Source: Oscillospiraceae bacterium (GTDB lineage: Bacteria; Bacillota; Clostridia; Oscillospirales; CAG-272). From it: a stretch of 57,018 nt of DNA. The DNA lies in contig SVTX01000001.1 of the NCBI GenBank assembly GCA_015063545.1, positions 87,994 through 145,011 on the forward strand. The letters are read 5' to 3'. Within the stretch, counting starts at the first letter, position 1, and every line of letters begins with the position of its first letter. The position numbers were made by a program, and so were the translations under genes. The notes below the pieces were generated by a model. That model ran no database searches. It was given only the letters and a program-made list of their open reading frames with translations, and had not been told where the DNA came from. Shown here in pieces: positions 26,382 through 34,277 of the stretch.

Positions 26382-26410
26382 CTCGGGGAATATTCTCCGA
26401 GTTTTGCTTT
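26382..26410 (+). terminator. Second hairpin, probable backup terminator
   Basis: CTCGGGGAAT (26382-26391) and ATTCTCCGAG (26392-26401) form a stem with one G-U pair, followed by TTTTGCTTT. It lies between the first terminator and the Lrp-type regulator. Confidence 0.6.
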
Positions 26411-26445
26411 GAAAAGGAATTTTTAAAATTGAAAGGCTGAAAATT

Positions 26446-26928
26446 ATGAACATTCAGATTTTGAACTTGCTCGCTAAAAATGCTCGCTATACCGTAGAAG
26501 ATCTTGCTGTTATGACAGGGCTTTCTGAGGATGTTGTGGAGGCTGATATAAAAGAGCTTGAGGTTGCAGGACTTATTCGCGGATATAAGGCGGTTATTGA
26601 CTGGGAAAAGCTTGATAATGCATACGTTTCCGCTGTTATAGAGCTTAAAGTGGTCCCTCAGGATGAGTATGGCTTTGAGAAGGTCGCTGAGAATATAATG
26701 AAATATAGCGAGGTGGAGTCTGTCTATCTTATGTCGGGTACGTACGATCTTTGCGTTATAGTTAAGGGAAAGACCTTCCATGAGGTAGCTATGTTTGTAT
26801 CCAGAGAGCTTGCCACAAAGCATGAGATAACTTCTACCGCAACACATTTCGTGCTCCGCAGATACAAAGAGCTTGACGTTGAGCTTGTTAATACACAGAA
26901 AGACGAAAGAGAAGCGTACTTTATATGA
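26446..26928 (+). CDS. Lrp/AsnC family transcriptional regulator
   Basis: 160 residues. An N-terminal winged helix (ILNLLAKNARYTVEDLAVMTGLSEDVVEADIKELEVAGLIRGY) is followed by the RAM ligand-binding domain (VYLMSGTYDLCVIVKGKTFHEVAMFV). The family senses amino acids and acts as dimers or octamers. The stop overlaps the aminotransferase ATG by 4 nt, so it may sense that enzyme's substrate or product. No dedicated sigma-A promoter is clear; it lies 40 nt after a hairpin. Confidence 0.9.
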   Translation: MNIQILNLLAKNARYTVEDLAVMTGLSEDVVEADIKELEVAGLIRGYKAVIDWEKLDNAYVSAVIELKVVPQDEYGFEKVAENIMKYSEVESVYLMSGTYDLCVIVKGKTFHEVAMFVSRELATKHEITSTATHFVLRRYKELDVELVNTQKDEREAYFI

Positions 26929-28100
26929 TAGATTATTCCAAAATTTTGAGCCCTGTTGTCAGTCAGGATATAAAGCCGTCCGGAATACGGAAATATTTTG
27001 ATATTGCCAACAGTATGGAGGGAGTAATATCCCTTGGTGTGGGAGAGCCTGATTTTCCAACGCCGTGGCACATAAAGAGCGCGGGTATACAGTCTTTGGA
27101 GCAGAGTAAGACCAAGTACACGGCAAATTCGGGATTGCTTGAGCTGCGCGCAGAAGTGTGTAGATTTATGAAAAGAAAATACGGCACAGAGTACGACCCC
27201 AAGAGCGAGGTCCTTATAACTGTGGGCGGAAGCGAGGGAATTGACAACGCGATACGTGCGGTAGTCTCCCAGGGAGATGAGGTCATAATTCCTCAGCCGA
27301 GTTTTGTGTGTTATGAGCCTCTTGTAAGACTGGCGGGCGGTGTTCCCGTAATTATTGACCTTAAAGCAGAGAACGAGTTCAGACTCACGGCTGAGGAGCT
27401 ACGAGAGAAGATTACAGATAAAACCAAGCTTCTCGTATTTCCGTTTCCTTGTAATCCTACGGGAGCGATTATGGAGAAGGCAGATCTTGAGGAGATAGCA
27501 GAGGTTCTTCGCGGAACAAATATATGCGTGCTTTCCGATGAGATATATTCCGAGCTTACATACGGGGAAAATTCTCATGTATCAATTGCATCTGTTGACG
27601 GAATGCGTGAGAGGACGATAGTAATAAACGGATTTTCCAAGACCTATTCCATGACGGGATGGAGACTTGGATATGTTTGCGCGCCCGCGCCCATTGTCTC
27701 ACAGATAACAAAAATACACCAGTTCGCAATAATGAGTGCGCCCACGACGGCGCAGTATGCTGCAATCGAGGCACTCAAGAACGGAGATTCGGACATTGAG
27801 AGAATGAAGGCGGAATATGATGTTCGCCGACGTATTATGGTCAACGGATTTCGCAAGCTCGGCATGGATTGCTTTGAGCCCAAGGGAGCGTTCTATACCT
27901 TCCCGTCCATAAAGATATCGGGACTCTCAAGTGATGATTTCTGCGAGCAGCTTTTGTATTCGCAGAAGGTTGCTGTTGTTCCCGGAAATGCGTTTGGCGC
28001 ATCGGGCGAGGGATTTATCCGCGCATCGTATTGTTATTCGACGGAGCATATTAAAGAGGCTATTGACAGAATAGGTAAATTTCTTAAAGAAGTAAAGTAA
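26925..28100 (+). CDS. Pyridoxal-phosphate aminotransferase, class I/II (aspartate/PatA type)
   Basis: 391 residues, fold type I. The PLP lysine lies in INGFSKTYSMTGWRLGY near residue 236; FPFPCNPTGA near 170 and the arginine motif GFIRASYCYS near 364 are intact. The N-terminal GVGEPDFPTP is typical of the aspartate aminotransferase I-gamma group. Substrate cannot be read from sequence. Translationally coupled to the Lrp-type regulator. Confidence 0.9.
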   Translation: MIDYSKILSPVVSQDIKPSGIRKYFDIANSMEGVISLGVGEPDFPTPWHIKSAGIQSLEQSKTKYTANSGLLELRAEVCRFMKRKYGTEYDPKSEVLITVGGSEGIDNAIRAVVSQGDEVIIPQPSFVCYEPLVRLAGGVPVIIDLKAENEFRLTAEELREKITDKTKLLVFPFPCNPTGAIMEKADLEEIAEVLRGTNICVLSDEIYSELTYGENSHVSIASVDGMRERTIVINGFSKTYSMTGWRLGYVCAPAPIVSQITKIHQFAIMSAPTTAQYAAIEALKNGDSDIERMKAEYDVRRRIMVNGFRKLGMDCFEPKGAFYTFPSIKISGLSSDDFCEQLLYSQKVAVVPGNAFGASGEGFIRASYCYSTEHIKEAIDRIGKFLKEVK

Positions 28101-28113
28101 CCGAGGTAATATT

Positions 28114-28854
28114 TTGAATAATGTGGATGTAACAAAACGCAGAAAATTAAATATTGGTTTAGCTCTGGGAATGCTTATTTTATATAGCCTGTACTGTTTT
28201 GTCCTTGTTCCGCTGGGCATTTCGGTATCGAATAATGTAATGTATTCTGACACGGTGCTTCCCAACGTAATAGAGATCGTATACGATATCGTTGAAATAA
28301 TGGCTATGTCGCTGGGATATGCAGTAACGGCATACTCAATATACAGTTTTACAACGGTGCGTTCATGGCCGTCCATGATCATATTTTGCGGTTTGACTGT
28401 GTTCAAGTATGTCTCTAATCTTGCAATGGACTGGATTGGCGGAAGTTATGTGCCAAATAATGTGCTACATGACGTGGCTGTGATCACTGCACCGCTTTTG
28501 CTTGAAATTTTGCAGTATTTTGTAGTGGTATGGATAGCGTCAAGGGTAATCTCAAACTTTCACCGAGGCAGGGGGAAGGGCAAGGCTCAATATGAGAACA
28601 TCTACCCATTCAAGCGTATGCTTGATATGTCAAACCCCATGATGAAGATATCGTTTTACGTTGCTGTCGTTATAGCGGTCACAAGTGTTTTACAGAGCAT
28701 CCCGTATTATGTTGAACTATTTTCAATAACGGGATTTATTCTGAGTATGATACTGTCACAGCTTGTAGCATCGGTCATACACGCAGTGATATGCTATTTT
28801 GTGATGAGAGCCTTGACGGTATGTACTATTCGTAAAGATTTAAAACGCTCATAA
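28114..28854 (+). CDS. Hypothetical multi-pass membrane protein
   Basis: 246 residues from a TTG start preceded by CGAGG; the nearby ATG is out of frame. About six hydrophobic segments occur (near 13-34, 59-82, 88-106, 125-148, 177-197, 206-235), with a basic loop (FHRGRGKGKAQ) between the fourth and fifth. No family is recognised. It lies 13 nt after the aminotransferase and before a strong terminator, so it probably belongs to the same operon. Confidence 0.7.
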   Translation: MNNVDVTKRRKLNIGLALGMLILYSLYCFVLVPLGISVSNNVMYSDTVLPNVIEIVYDIVEIMAMSLGYAVTAYSIYSFTTVRSWPSMIIFCGLTVFKYVSNLAMDWIGGSYVPNNVLHDVAVITAPLLLEILQYFVVVWIASRVISNFHRGRGKGKAQYENIYPFKRMLDMSNPMMKISFYVAVVIAVTSVLQSIPYYVELFSITGFILSMILSQLVASVIHAVICYFVMRALTVCTIRKDLKRS

Positions 28855-28870
28855 ACTAAAAAATAAAATG

Positions 28871-28927
28871 CTTGTCTGCATGTTTTCGGCTAAGTTATGA
28901 GGCCTTACTGCAGACAAGCGTTTTTTG
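28871..28927 (+). terminator. Terminator of the Lrp-aminotransferase-membrane protein operon
   Basis: CTTGTCTGCA (28871-28880) pairs perfectly with TGCAGACAAG (28909-28918); the 28-nt inner loop has a second small stem (GGC..GCC type). CG then TTTTTT follow. Confidence 0.85.
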
Positions 28928-28971
28928 TTGCAAAAATTCGGTATTATTTAATATATATTTTAATATATTAC

Positions 28972-29001
28972 TTGACTTTACGGACAATTATCTGTTATAA
29001 T
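28972..29001 (+). promoter_or_regulatory. Sigma-A promoter of pncB
   Basis: TTGACT (28972-28977), 18 bp, TATAAT (28996-29001). The leader is about 65 nt. The octamer GCACATTA occurs at 29047-29054 and 29067-29074, flanking the ACGGAGG ribosome site; its meaning is unknown. Confidence 0.75.
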
Positions 29002-29073
29002 ATACATAAGAATGCTATTTTAAAATGAGATAGTGTTTCCACAACCGCACATTACCGAACGGAGGCGCACATT

Positions 29074-30537
29074 ATGAAGGATATCAGCAGAAATCTTACG
29101 ATGCTTTTTGATTTTTACGAGATAACTATGGGCAATGGTTATTTTAAAAGTGGATATGCAGACAGAATAGTTTACTTTGATCTTTTTTACAGAGACAATC
29201 CCGATAACGGTGGTTATGCCGTAGCGGCAGGTCTTGAGCAGATAATCGAATATATCGAGAATCTCAGCTTTGATGGCGACGATATAGAGTATCTTCGCTC
29301 AAAGGGATATTTTGATGAGGAGTTTTTAAACTATCTTTCGACCTTCAGATTTACGGGAGATATCTGGGCGGTTCCCGAAGGAACTGTGGTATTCCCGGGA
29401 GAGCCTCTTATCACCGTCAGAGCTAAGGCAATAGAGGCGCAGTTCATAGAGACGTACATGCTTTTGATGATAAATCATCAGTCGCTTATAGCGACCAAAG
29501 CGGCGAGAATAACACGCGCAGCAAGAGGAAGGGCAGTAAGCGAATTTGGCTCTCGCAGAGCGCAGGGAGCAGATGCGGCAATTTTGGGTGCTCGCGCAGC
29601 ATATATAGGCGGATGTAATTCCACCGCTTGCGCTATAGCGGATCAGGTTTACGGTGTTCCCGCAACGGGAACCATGGCGCACTCATGGGTACAAATGTTT
29701 GATGATGAATACACGGCATTCAAAACGTATTGCGAGATTTATCCCAATAATGCGACACTCCTTATAGATACGTACAACGTACTTAACTCCGGTGTGCCGA
29801 ACGCGATAAAAGTATTTAATGAGGTATTGAAGCCTCTCGGAATTACAAAGTGCGGTGTGAGACTTGATTCGGGAGATATAACTTATCTTACAAAGAAGGT
29901 TCGTAAGATGCTTGACGATGCGGGCTGGAATGAATGCAAGATAATCGTCTCCAATTCACTTGACGAGTACATCATAAGAGAGATTATCCGACAGGGCGCG
30001 GAGGTTGACGCGTTTGGTGTGGGCGAGAGACTTATCACCGCAAAGAGTCATCCCGTTTTCGGCGCAGTATATAAGCTTTGCGCGGTCGAGAATGAAAACG
30101 GAGAAATAATCCCGAGAATAAAGATAAGCGAAAATGTCGGAAAGATCACCACACCGCACTTTAAGAAAGTTTACAGACTTCGCGGAAGGGATACGGGTAA
30201 GGCAGAGGCAGACCTTATTTGCCTGTATGATGAGACGGTTGATGACAGTATGCCCATAGAGCTATTCGATCCTGAATATACATGGAAAAGAAAAACACTC
30301 GAAAATTATACGGCAGAGGAATTGCTTGTTCCAATTTTTAAGAACGGTGAATTGGTATATGAGGTGCCCACGCTTGAAGAAATAAGAGCGCACCACCAAA
30401 AAGAAATGAATGGAATGTGGGATGAGGTGAAGAGATTTACAAATCCTCACAACTATTACGTGGATCTGTCTCAAAAATTATGGGACATAAAGAACGGATT
30501 GCTTCAAAAAGCAGGAACAAGAGATAATCGGAAATAA
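29074..30537 (+). CDS. pncB: Nicotinate phosphoribosyltransferase
   Basis: 487 residues. Family segments include LFDFYEITMGNGYF at the start, EFGSRRAQGADAAILGARAAYIGG, GTMAHSWVQMFDDEYTAF and GVRLDSGDI. The enzyme makes nicotinate mononucleotide from nicotinate and PRPP in NAD salvage. The C-terminal ~60 residues form the extension seen in the long Firmicutes version. It is 26 nt upstream of cdaA, with no terminator between. Confidence 0.95.
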   Translation: MKDISRNLTMLFDFYEITMGNGYFKSGYADRIVYFDLFYRDNPDNGGYAVAAGLEQIIEYIENLSFDGDDIEYLRSKGYFDEEFLNYLSTFRFTGDIWAVPEGTVVFPGEPLITVRAKAIEAQFIETYMLLMINHQSLIATKAARITRAARGRAVSEFGSRRAQGADAAILGARAAYIGGCNSTACAIADQVYGVPATGTMAHSWVQMFDDEYTAFKTYCEIYPNNATLLIDTYNVLNSGVPNAIKVFNEVLKPLGITKCGVRLDSGDITYLTKKVRKMLDDAGWNECKIIVSNSLDEYIIREIIRQGAEVDAFGVGERLITAKSHPVFGAVYKLCAVENENGEIIPRIKISENVGKITTPHFKKVYRLRGRDTGKAEADLICLYDETVDDSMPIELFDPEYTWKRKTLENYTAEELLVPIFKNGELVYEVPTLEEIRAHHQKEMNGMWDEVKRFTNPHNYYVDLSQKLWDIKNGLLQKAGTRDNRK

Positions 30538-30563
30538 TTTCTATTTGGAGAGGAAAGGCTATT

Positions 30564-31535
30564 ATGCAAAAAATAACTGCATTTTGGAACACCGTAGTTG
30601 AATTTTTAAAAGACTACGTGGTATTCCCAATAAAGGATATAGGTATCGTGGATATTGTGGATATCCTTTTGCTTTCACTTTTGCTTTACATGGTATATAA
30701 ATTCATAAGAGACAGACACGTAGGACGTATTGCGTTGGGATTTGCTGCTATAGTGTTTATTTATGTGGTCAGTGATTTGTTCCATATGACGGCAATAAGC
30801 TCGATACTTAAGAATTTTTATGTTGTAGGTATTATGGTAGTGTGTATTATTTTCCAGCCCGAGCTTCGCGCGGCGCTTGAAGAGGTGGGTTCGACGTCCA
30901 TAAGTTTTAAAAACATAAAGAGCAAGAAGCCCGACCATGATGCCGAGGTGTTTAAAATGGTTGAAGAGGTTTCTGCTGCGGCATTTGAGCTTTCCGCGCG
31001 CGGTGACGGAGCACTTATAGTCATGGAACGTTCGGGACGTCTTCGCTCCCAGATGTCTGAGGGTGTATTGGTGGATGCTGCTGTTTCAAGGCAGTTGCTC
31101 AGCAACATATTTTTCAACAAATCACCTCTGCACGATGGGGCGGTAATTATACGCGATCTCAGAATAGTTGCGGCATCAAGTAAATCCAAGACCATATCTG
31201 AGAGCGACGATCCTCAGATGCGCAGGCTCGGAACACGTCACAGAGCCGCGTTGAGGATATCTGAGGTTAGTGATGCTATCGTAGTTGTGGTCTCGGAGGA
31301 AACCGGAAATATTTCGATTGCCAACAATAAGATACTCAAAAGAGACTATCAGGATATCGGCAAGGACGGTAAGCACAAGTCGAATGACCTTCGTGATGAC
31401 TTATACATGCTTATGACAGGAACTCCTGTCAAGGATGGTATTATAGAAGTGACCAATTTTGGAAATGATGATATTGTCAACACGGATATGATAGACATAG
31501 AAAACACTAATGAGGAGGGCGGCGATTCAGTATGA
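30564..31535 (+). CDS. cdaA: Diadenylate cyclase CdaA
   Basis: 323 residues. Three N-terminal transmembrane helices (about 30-48, 55-73, 77-96) precede the DAC domain with HDGAVII (DGA near 191) and LGTRHRAALRISE (RHR near 225). It converts two ATP to cyclic-di-AMP, essential for osmotic and potassium control. About 50 residues beyond the usual end form an acidic, asparagine-rich tail (DIVNTDMIDIENTNEEGG). GGAGAGGAAAGG precedes the ATG, and the stop overlaps cdaR by 4 nt. Confidence 0.95.
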   Translation: MQKITAFWNTVVEFLKDYVVFPIKDIGIVDIVDILLLSLLLYMVYKFIRDRHVGRIALGFAAIVFIYVVSDLFHMTAISSILKNFYVVGIMVVCIIFQPELRAALEEVGSTSISFKNIKSKKPDHDAEVFKMVEEVSAAAFELSARGDGALIVMERSGRLRSQMSEGVLVDAAVSRQLLSNIFFNKSPLHDGAVIIRDLRIVAASSKSKTISESDDPQMRRLGTRHRAALRISEVSDAIVVVVSEETGNISIANNKILKRDYQDIGKDGKHKSNDLRDDLYMLMTGTPVKDGIIEVTNFGNDDIVNTDMIDIENTNEEGGDSV

Positions 31536-32602
31536 GACAGATGAATTTCAAGAAAGAATATGATGAACGCGGCCGCGAATCGGTGGTAATTGGAAACAAA
31601 TCCAAGAAGAGACTTGACATAGTTCCGAGACTTATATGTGTTTTGCTTGCGCTCATAATCTGGATCTATTGCGTTAACATTAACGAAAGCGACGTTGTAA
31701 CTACGTTTACTGTTAAGTTTGAGGTCGTAGGGCAGAACAGTATGGGTAACGGGCTTCAGATGTACGATATAAGCCAGGATATATCCGAAATCAAGGTGAC
31801 CGTTCAGGGTACGAACAGAGACATAAATAAGTTTACCTCATCGGATTATAAGGCATATATTGACGTAAGCAAGATAACGTCTGCGGGCTGGTCAACTGTC
31901 GAGATAGTCACGGAAATTCCTAAAGATTCCAGTTTGAAAATACTCAGCGTAGATAAGGACACAGTATCTGTGTATGCGGATATTCCCACGTCTGCCGTAA
32001 TACCGCTTTCCATCAAGGAAGGTAACATATCCAAGCCCTCGGCTGCAAGCTTTGACTACAAGCTTGAAGGTGCGGATGAAAAGGATGGAAAATGGTATAT
32101 TACCATAAACGGTCCCAAGGGAATTATTGAAGGTATAATCGGCGCCGAGCATATCCTTGAAGGAGACTTCAACTCCAGTAAGGAAATATCCGGTTTCCCG
32201 CTTAACTTTTACGGAGCTGACGGATCGCTTATAAATGCGGGCGGAAGTAACAATGTATCTGGTAGCATGATCACATACGATACGTCCAAAATGACTATCA
32301 AGGTTGATGTATCTACCGAAAAGACAGTGCCTGTACGCGCGTCACACGGAACACCCGAATGCAATCATGAGTGTATTCCCAGTATTTCCAATATTACTGT
32401 AGTGGGCGATCCTAAGGCGCTCGAATCTCTGTCGGAGATACTTATTCAGGTTGCAGAGACCGTTCCGGGAACATATGACTATGTCTTGACCGATGATATT
32501 ATAGGCGTACAGGGCGCGGTTCTCAAAAACGGAGAGCAGAAAGTGACTGTTACCGTCAAAGAAATCGAAAATCAGGTAATACCCAATGATCCTGAACAAT
32601 AA
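31532..32602 (+). CDS. cdaR: CdaA regulator CdaR (YbbR-domain protein)
   Basis: 356 residues. A basic cytosolic N-terminus and one transmembrane helix (about 27-48, IVPRLICVLLALIIWIYCVNI) are followed by about four extracytoplasmic YbbR repeats, each with a central PxxV/GP-type strand pattern. CdaR binds CdaA and modulates c-di-AMP synthesis. It is coupled to cdaA by a 4-nt overlap. The usual third gene, glmM, is absent here and replaced by a flavoprotein gene. Confidence 0.92.
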   Translation: MRQMNFKKEYDERGRESVVIGNKSKKRLDIVPRLICVLLALIIWIYCVNINESDVVTTFTVKFEVVGQNSMGNGLQMYDISQDISEIKVTVQGTNRDINKFTSSDYKAYIDVSKITSAGWSTVEIVTEIPKDSSLKILSVDKDTVSVYADIPTSAVIPLSIKEGNISKPSAASFDYKLEGADEKDGKWYITINGPKGIIEGIIGAEHILEGDFNSSKEISGFPLNFYGADGSLINAGGSNNVSGSMITYDTSKMTIKVDVSTEKTVPVRASHGTPECNHECIPSISNITVVGDPKALESLSEILIQVAETVPGTYDYVLTDDIIGVQGAVLKNGEQKVTVTVKEIENQVIPNDPEQ

Positions 32603-34214
32603 GACACAATACATAGTTGATGCCATCTCAGTCTCGCCCTCGATGGGCGAGACTGAAGCATTGAATATTGTAAAAAACAAGCTGGGTAAGATAGGCATTC
32701 AGCCAAAAGACTATGAGGCTGTCATATACAAAAAGTCAGTTGATGCCAGAAAAAAACAGGATATCAGACTTGTTTATTCGGTTGCTGTGACGCTTGAAGA
32801 TAAAAAGCTGGGTAAAAAGCTGACCGAGCGTCTTGGAGCGAGAACGGCTAATTTTGAAACCATAGAATATCACTACGGAGATAGGGCAATGACAGAGCGT
32901 CCAATGGTGGTAGGAATGGGCCCTGCCGGTATGTTCTGTGCGCTTATTTTGGCGGAGCAGGGATACCGTCCGATCATAATTGATCGAGGGGACTGTGTAG
33001 CCGACAGAGTACGTGCGGTGGATAAGTTTTACAGTCATGCTATGCTTGACACCGATTCCAACATTCAATTCGGTGCAGGCGGTGCGGGAACTTTTTCTGA
33101 CGGAAAGCTTCTTACCCGAATAAACGATGCAAAATGCTCGTACGTGCTTGATACGTTCTTTAAGTTTGGTGCGCCGAGCGATATTCTCATCAAGGCGAAG
33201 CCACATATCGGCACAGATATCCTCAGAGATGTGGTTGATAATATTCTAAGACGCATACAAGAGCTTGGCGGCGAGGTCATATACCGTTGCAGGATGCTGA
33301 GTTTTTGCAAAATGTCAGACGGAAATATAAAGGTCAACACCACAAAAGGAGACTTTGTTTGCGGTGATATCGCGCTTGCTCTCGGTCACAGTGCAAGAGA
33401 TACCTATAAAATGCTCATAGACGGAGGATACGCTATAGTTCCCAAACCCATTTCCGTGGGTGTAAGAATAGAACATCTCAGACAGGATATAGAACAAGCT
33501 CTGTATGGAGATTTTGCCGGACATCCTGCGCTTGGCGCTGCTGAATACGCATTGTCGGATACAAAGCGCGAACGCGGAGTTTACACATTTTGCATGTGTC
33601 CCGGAGGCGAAGTCGTAGGAGCAGCTTCCGAAGAAGGCGGAGTGGTTGTAAACGGAATGAGCAGCTACGCGCGTGACGGCAGAAATTCCAACAGCGCAAT
33701 AGCAGTATCCGTGCGACCGGAGGATTTTGAGGCGATGAACGGGAGCGCGGCTCTCGGTGCCATAGAATTTCAGAGAAAGATAGAGAGGGCGGCATTTGTT
33801 GCAGGAGGAAGAGATTATTCGGCTCCCATGCAGACGGTGGGAGATTTTCTGACAAAAAAATGCGGTAGCCATCCTACGAAAGTTATTCCCACGTACATGG
33901 GAGGTAGATGCAAAATTGCAAGCATGGACGATGTTTTACCGGAATTTGTAACGGAGCATCTGAGATATGGGATCATGTCCTTTGACAAAAAGATTTGCGG
34001 CTTTGCGGATGAAAGCGCAATATTGACAGGAGCAGAGACAAGAACTTCTGCTCCCGTGAGGATACTCAGAGGCGAGGACATGTGTGCCATAGGACATGAA
34101 AATATTTACCCTTGCGGAGAGGGAGCAGGCTACGCAGGAGGTATTACGAGCGCCGCGGTTGACGGCATAAAGACTGCTCTGGCTATAATTAGTAAATATA
34201 AAAGTATGTATTGA
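32586..34214 (+). CDS. NAD(P)/FAD-dependent oxidoreductase, COG2509 type
   Basis: 542 residues. The N-terminal ~85 residues form a ferredoxin-like domain, then the dinucleotide-binding site VVGMGPAGMFCALILAEQGY near 107 and the family segments NIQFGAGGAGTFSDGKLLTR and YPCGEGAGYAGGITSAAVDG. Such uncharacterised FAD dehydrogenases occur widely in anaerobes. The ATG lies 17 nt inside the end of cdaR and the ribosome site is weak, suggesting coupled translation. The reaction is unknown. Confidence 0.85.
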   Translation: MILNNKTQYIVDAISVSPSMGETEALNIVKNKLGKIGIQPKDYEAVIYKKSVDARKKQDIRLVYSVAVTLEDKKLGKKLTERLGARTANFETIEYHYGDRAMTERPMVVGMGPAGMFCALILAEQGYRPIIIDRGDCVADRVRAVDKFYSHAMLDTDSNIQFGAGGAGTFSDGKLLTRINDAKCSYVLDTFFKFGAPSDILIKAKPHIGTDILRDVVDNILRRIQELGGEVIYRCRMLSFCKMSDGNIKVNTTKGDFVCGDIALALGHSARDTYKMLIDGGYAIVPKPISVGVRIEHLRQDIEQALYGDFAGHPALGAAEYALSDTKRERGVYTFCMCPGGEVVGAASEEGGVVVNGMSSYARDGRNSNSAIAVSVRPEDFEAMNGSAALGAIEFQRKIERAAFVAGGRDYSAPMQTVGDFLTKKCGSHPTKVIPTYMGGRCKIASMDDVLPEFVTEHLRYGIMSFDKKICGFADESAILTGAETRTSAPVRILRGEDMCAIGHENIYPCGEGAGYAGGITSAAVDGIKTALAIISKYKSMY

Positions 34215-34277
34215 CCCTTTTCGGGGGAGCATGCCGATGGATGCTTTCTTTGAGATATATGGGGTTTTGGAGAAATA

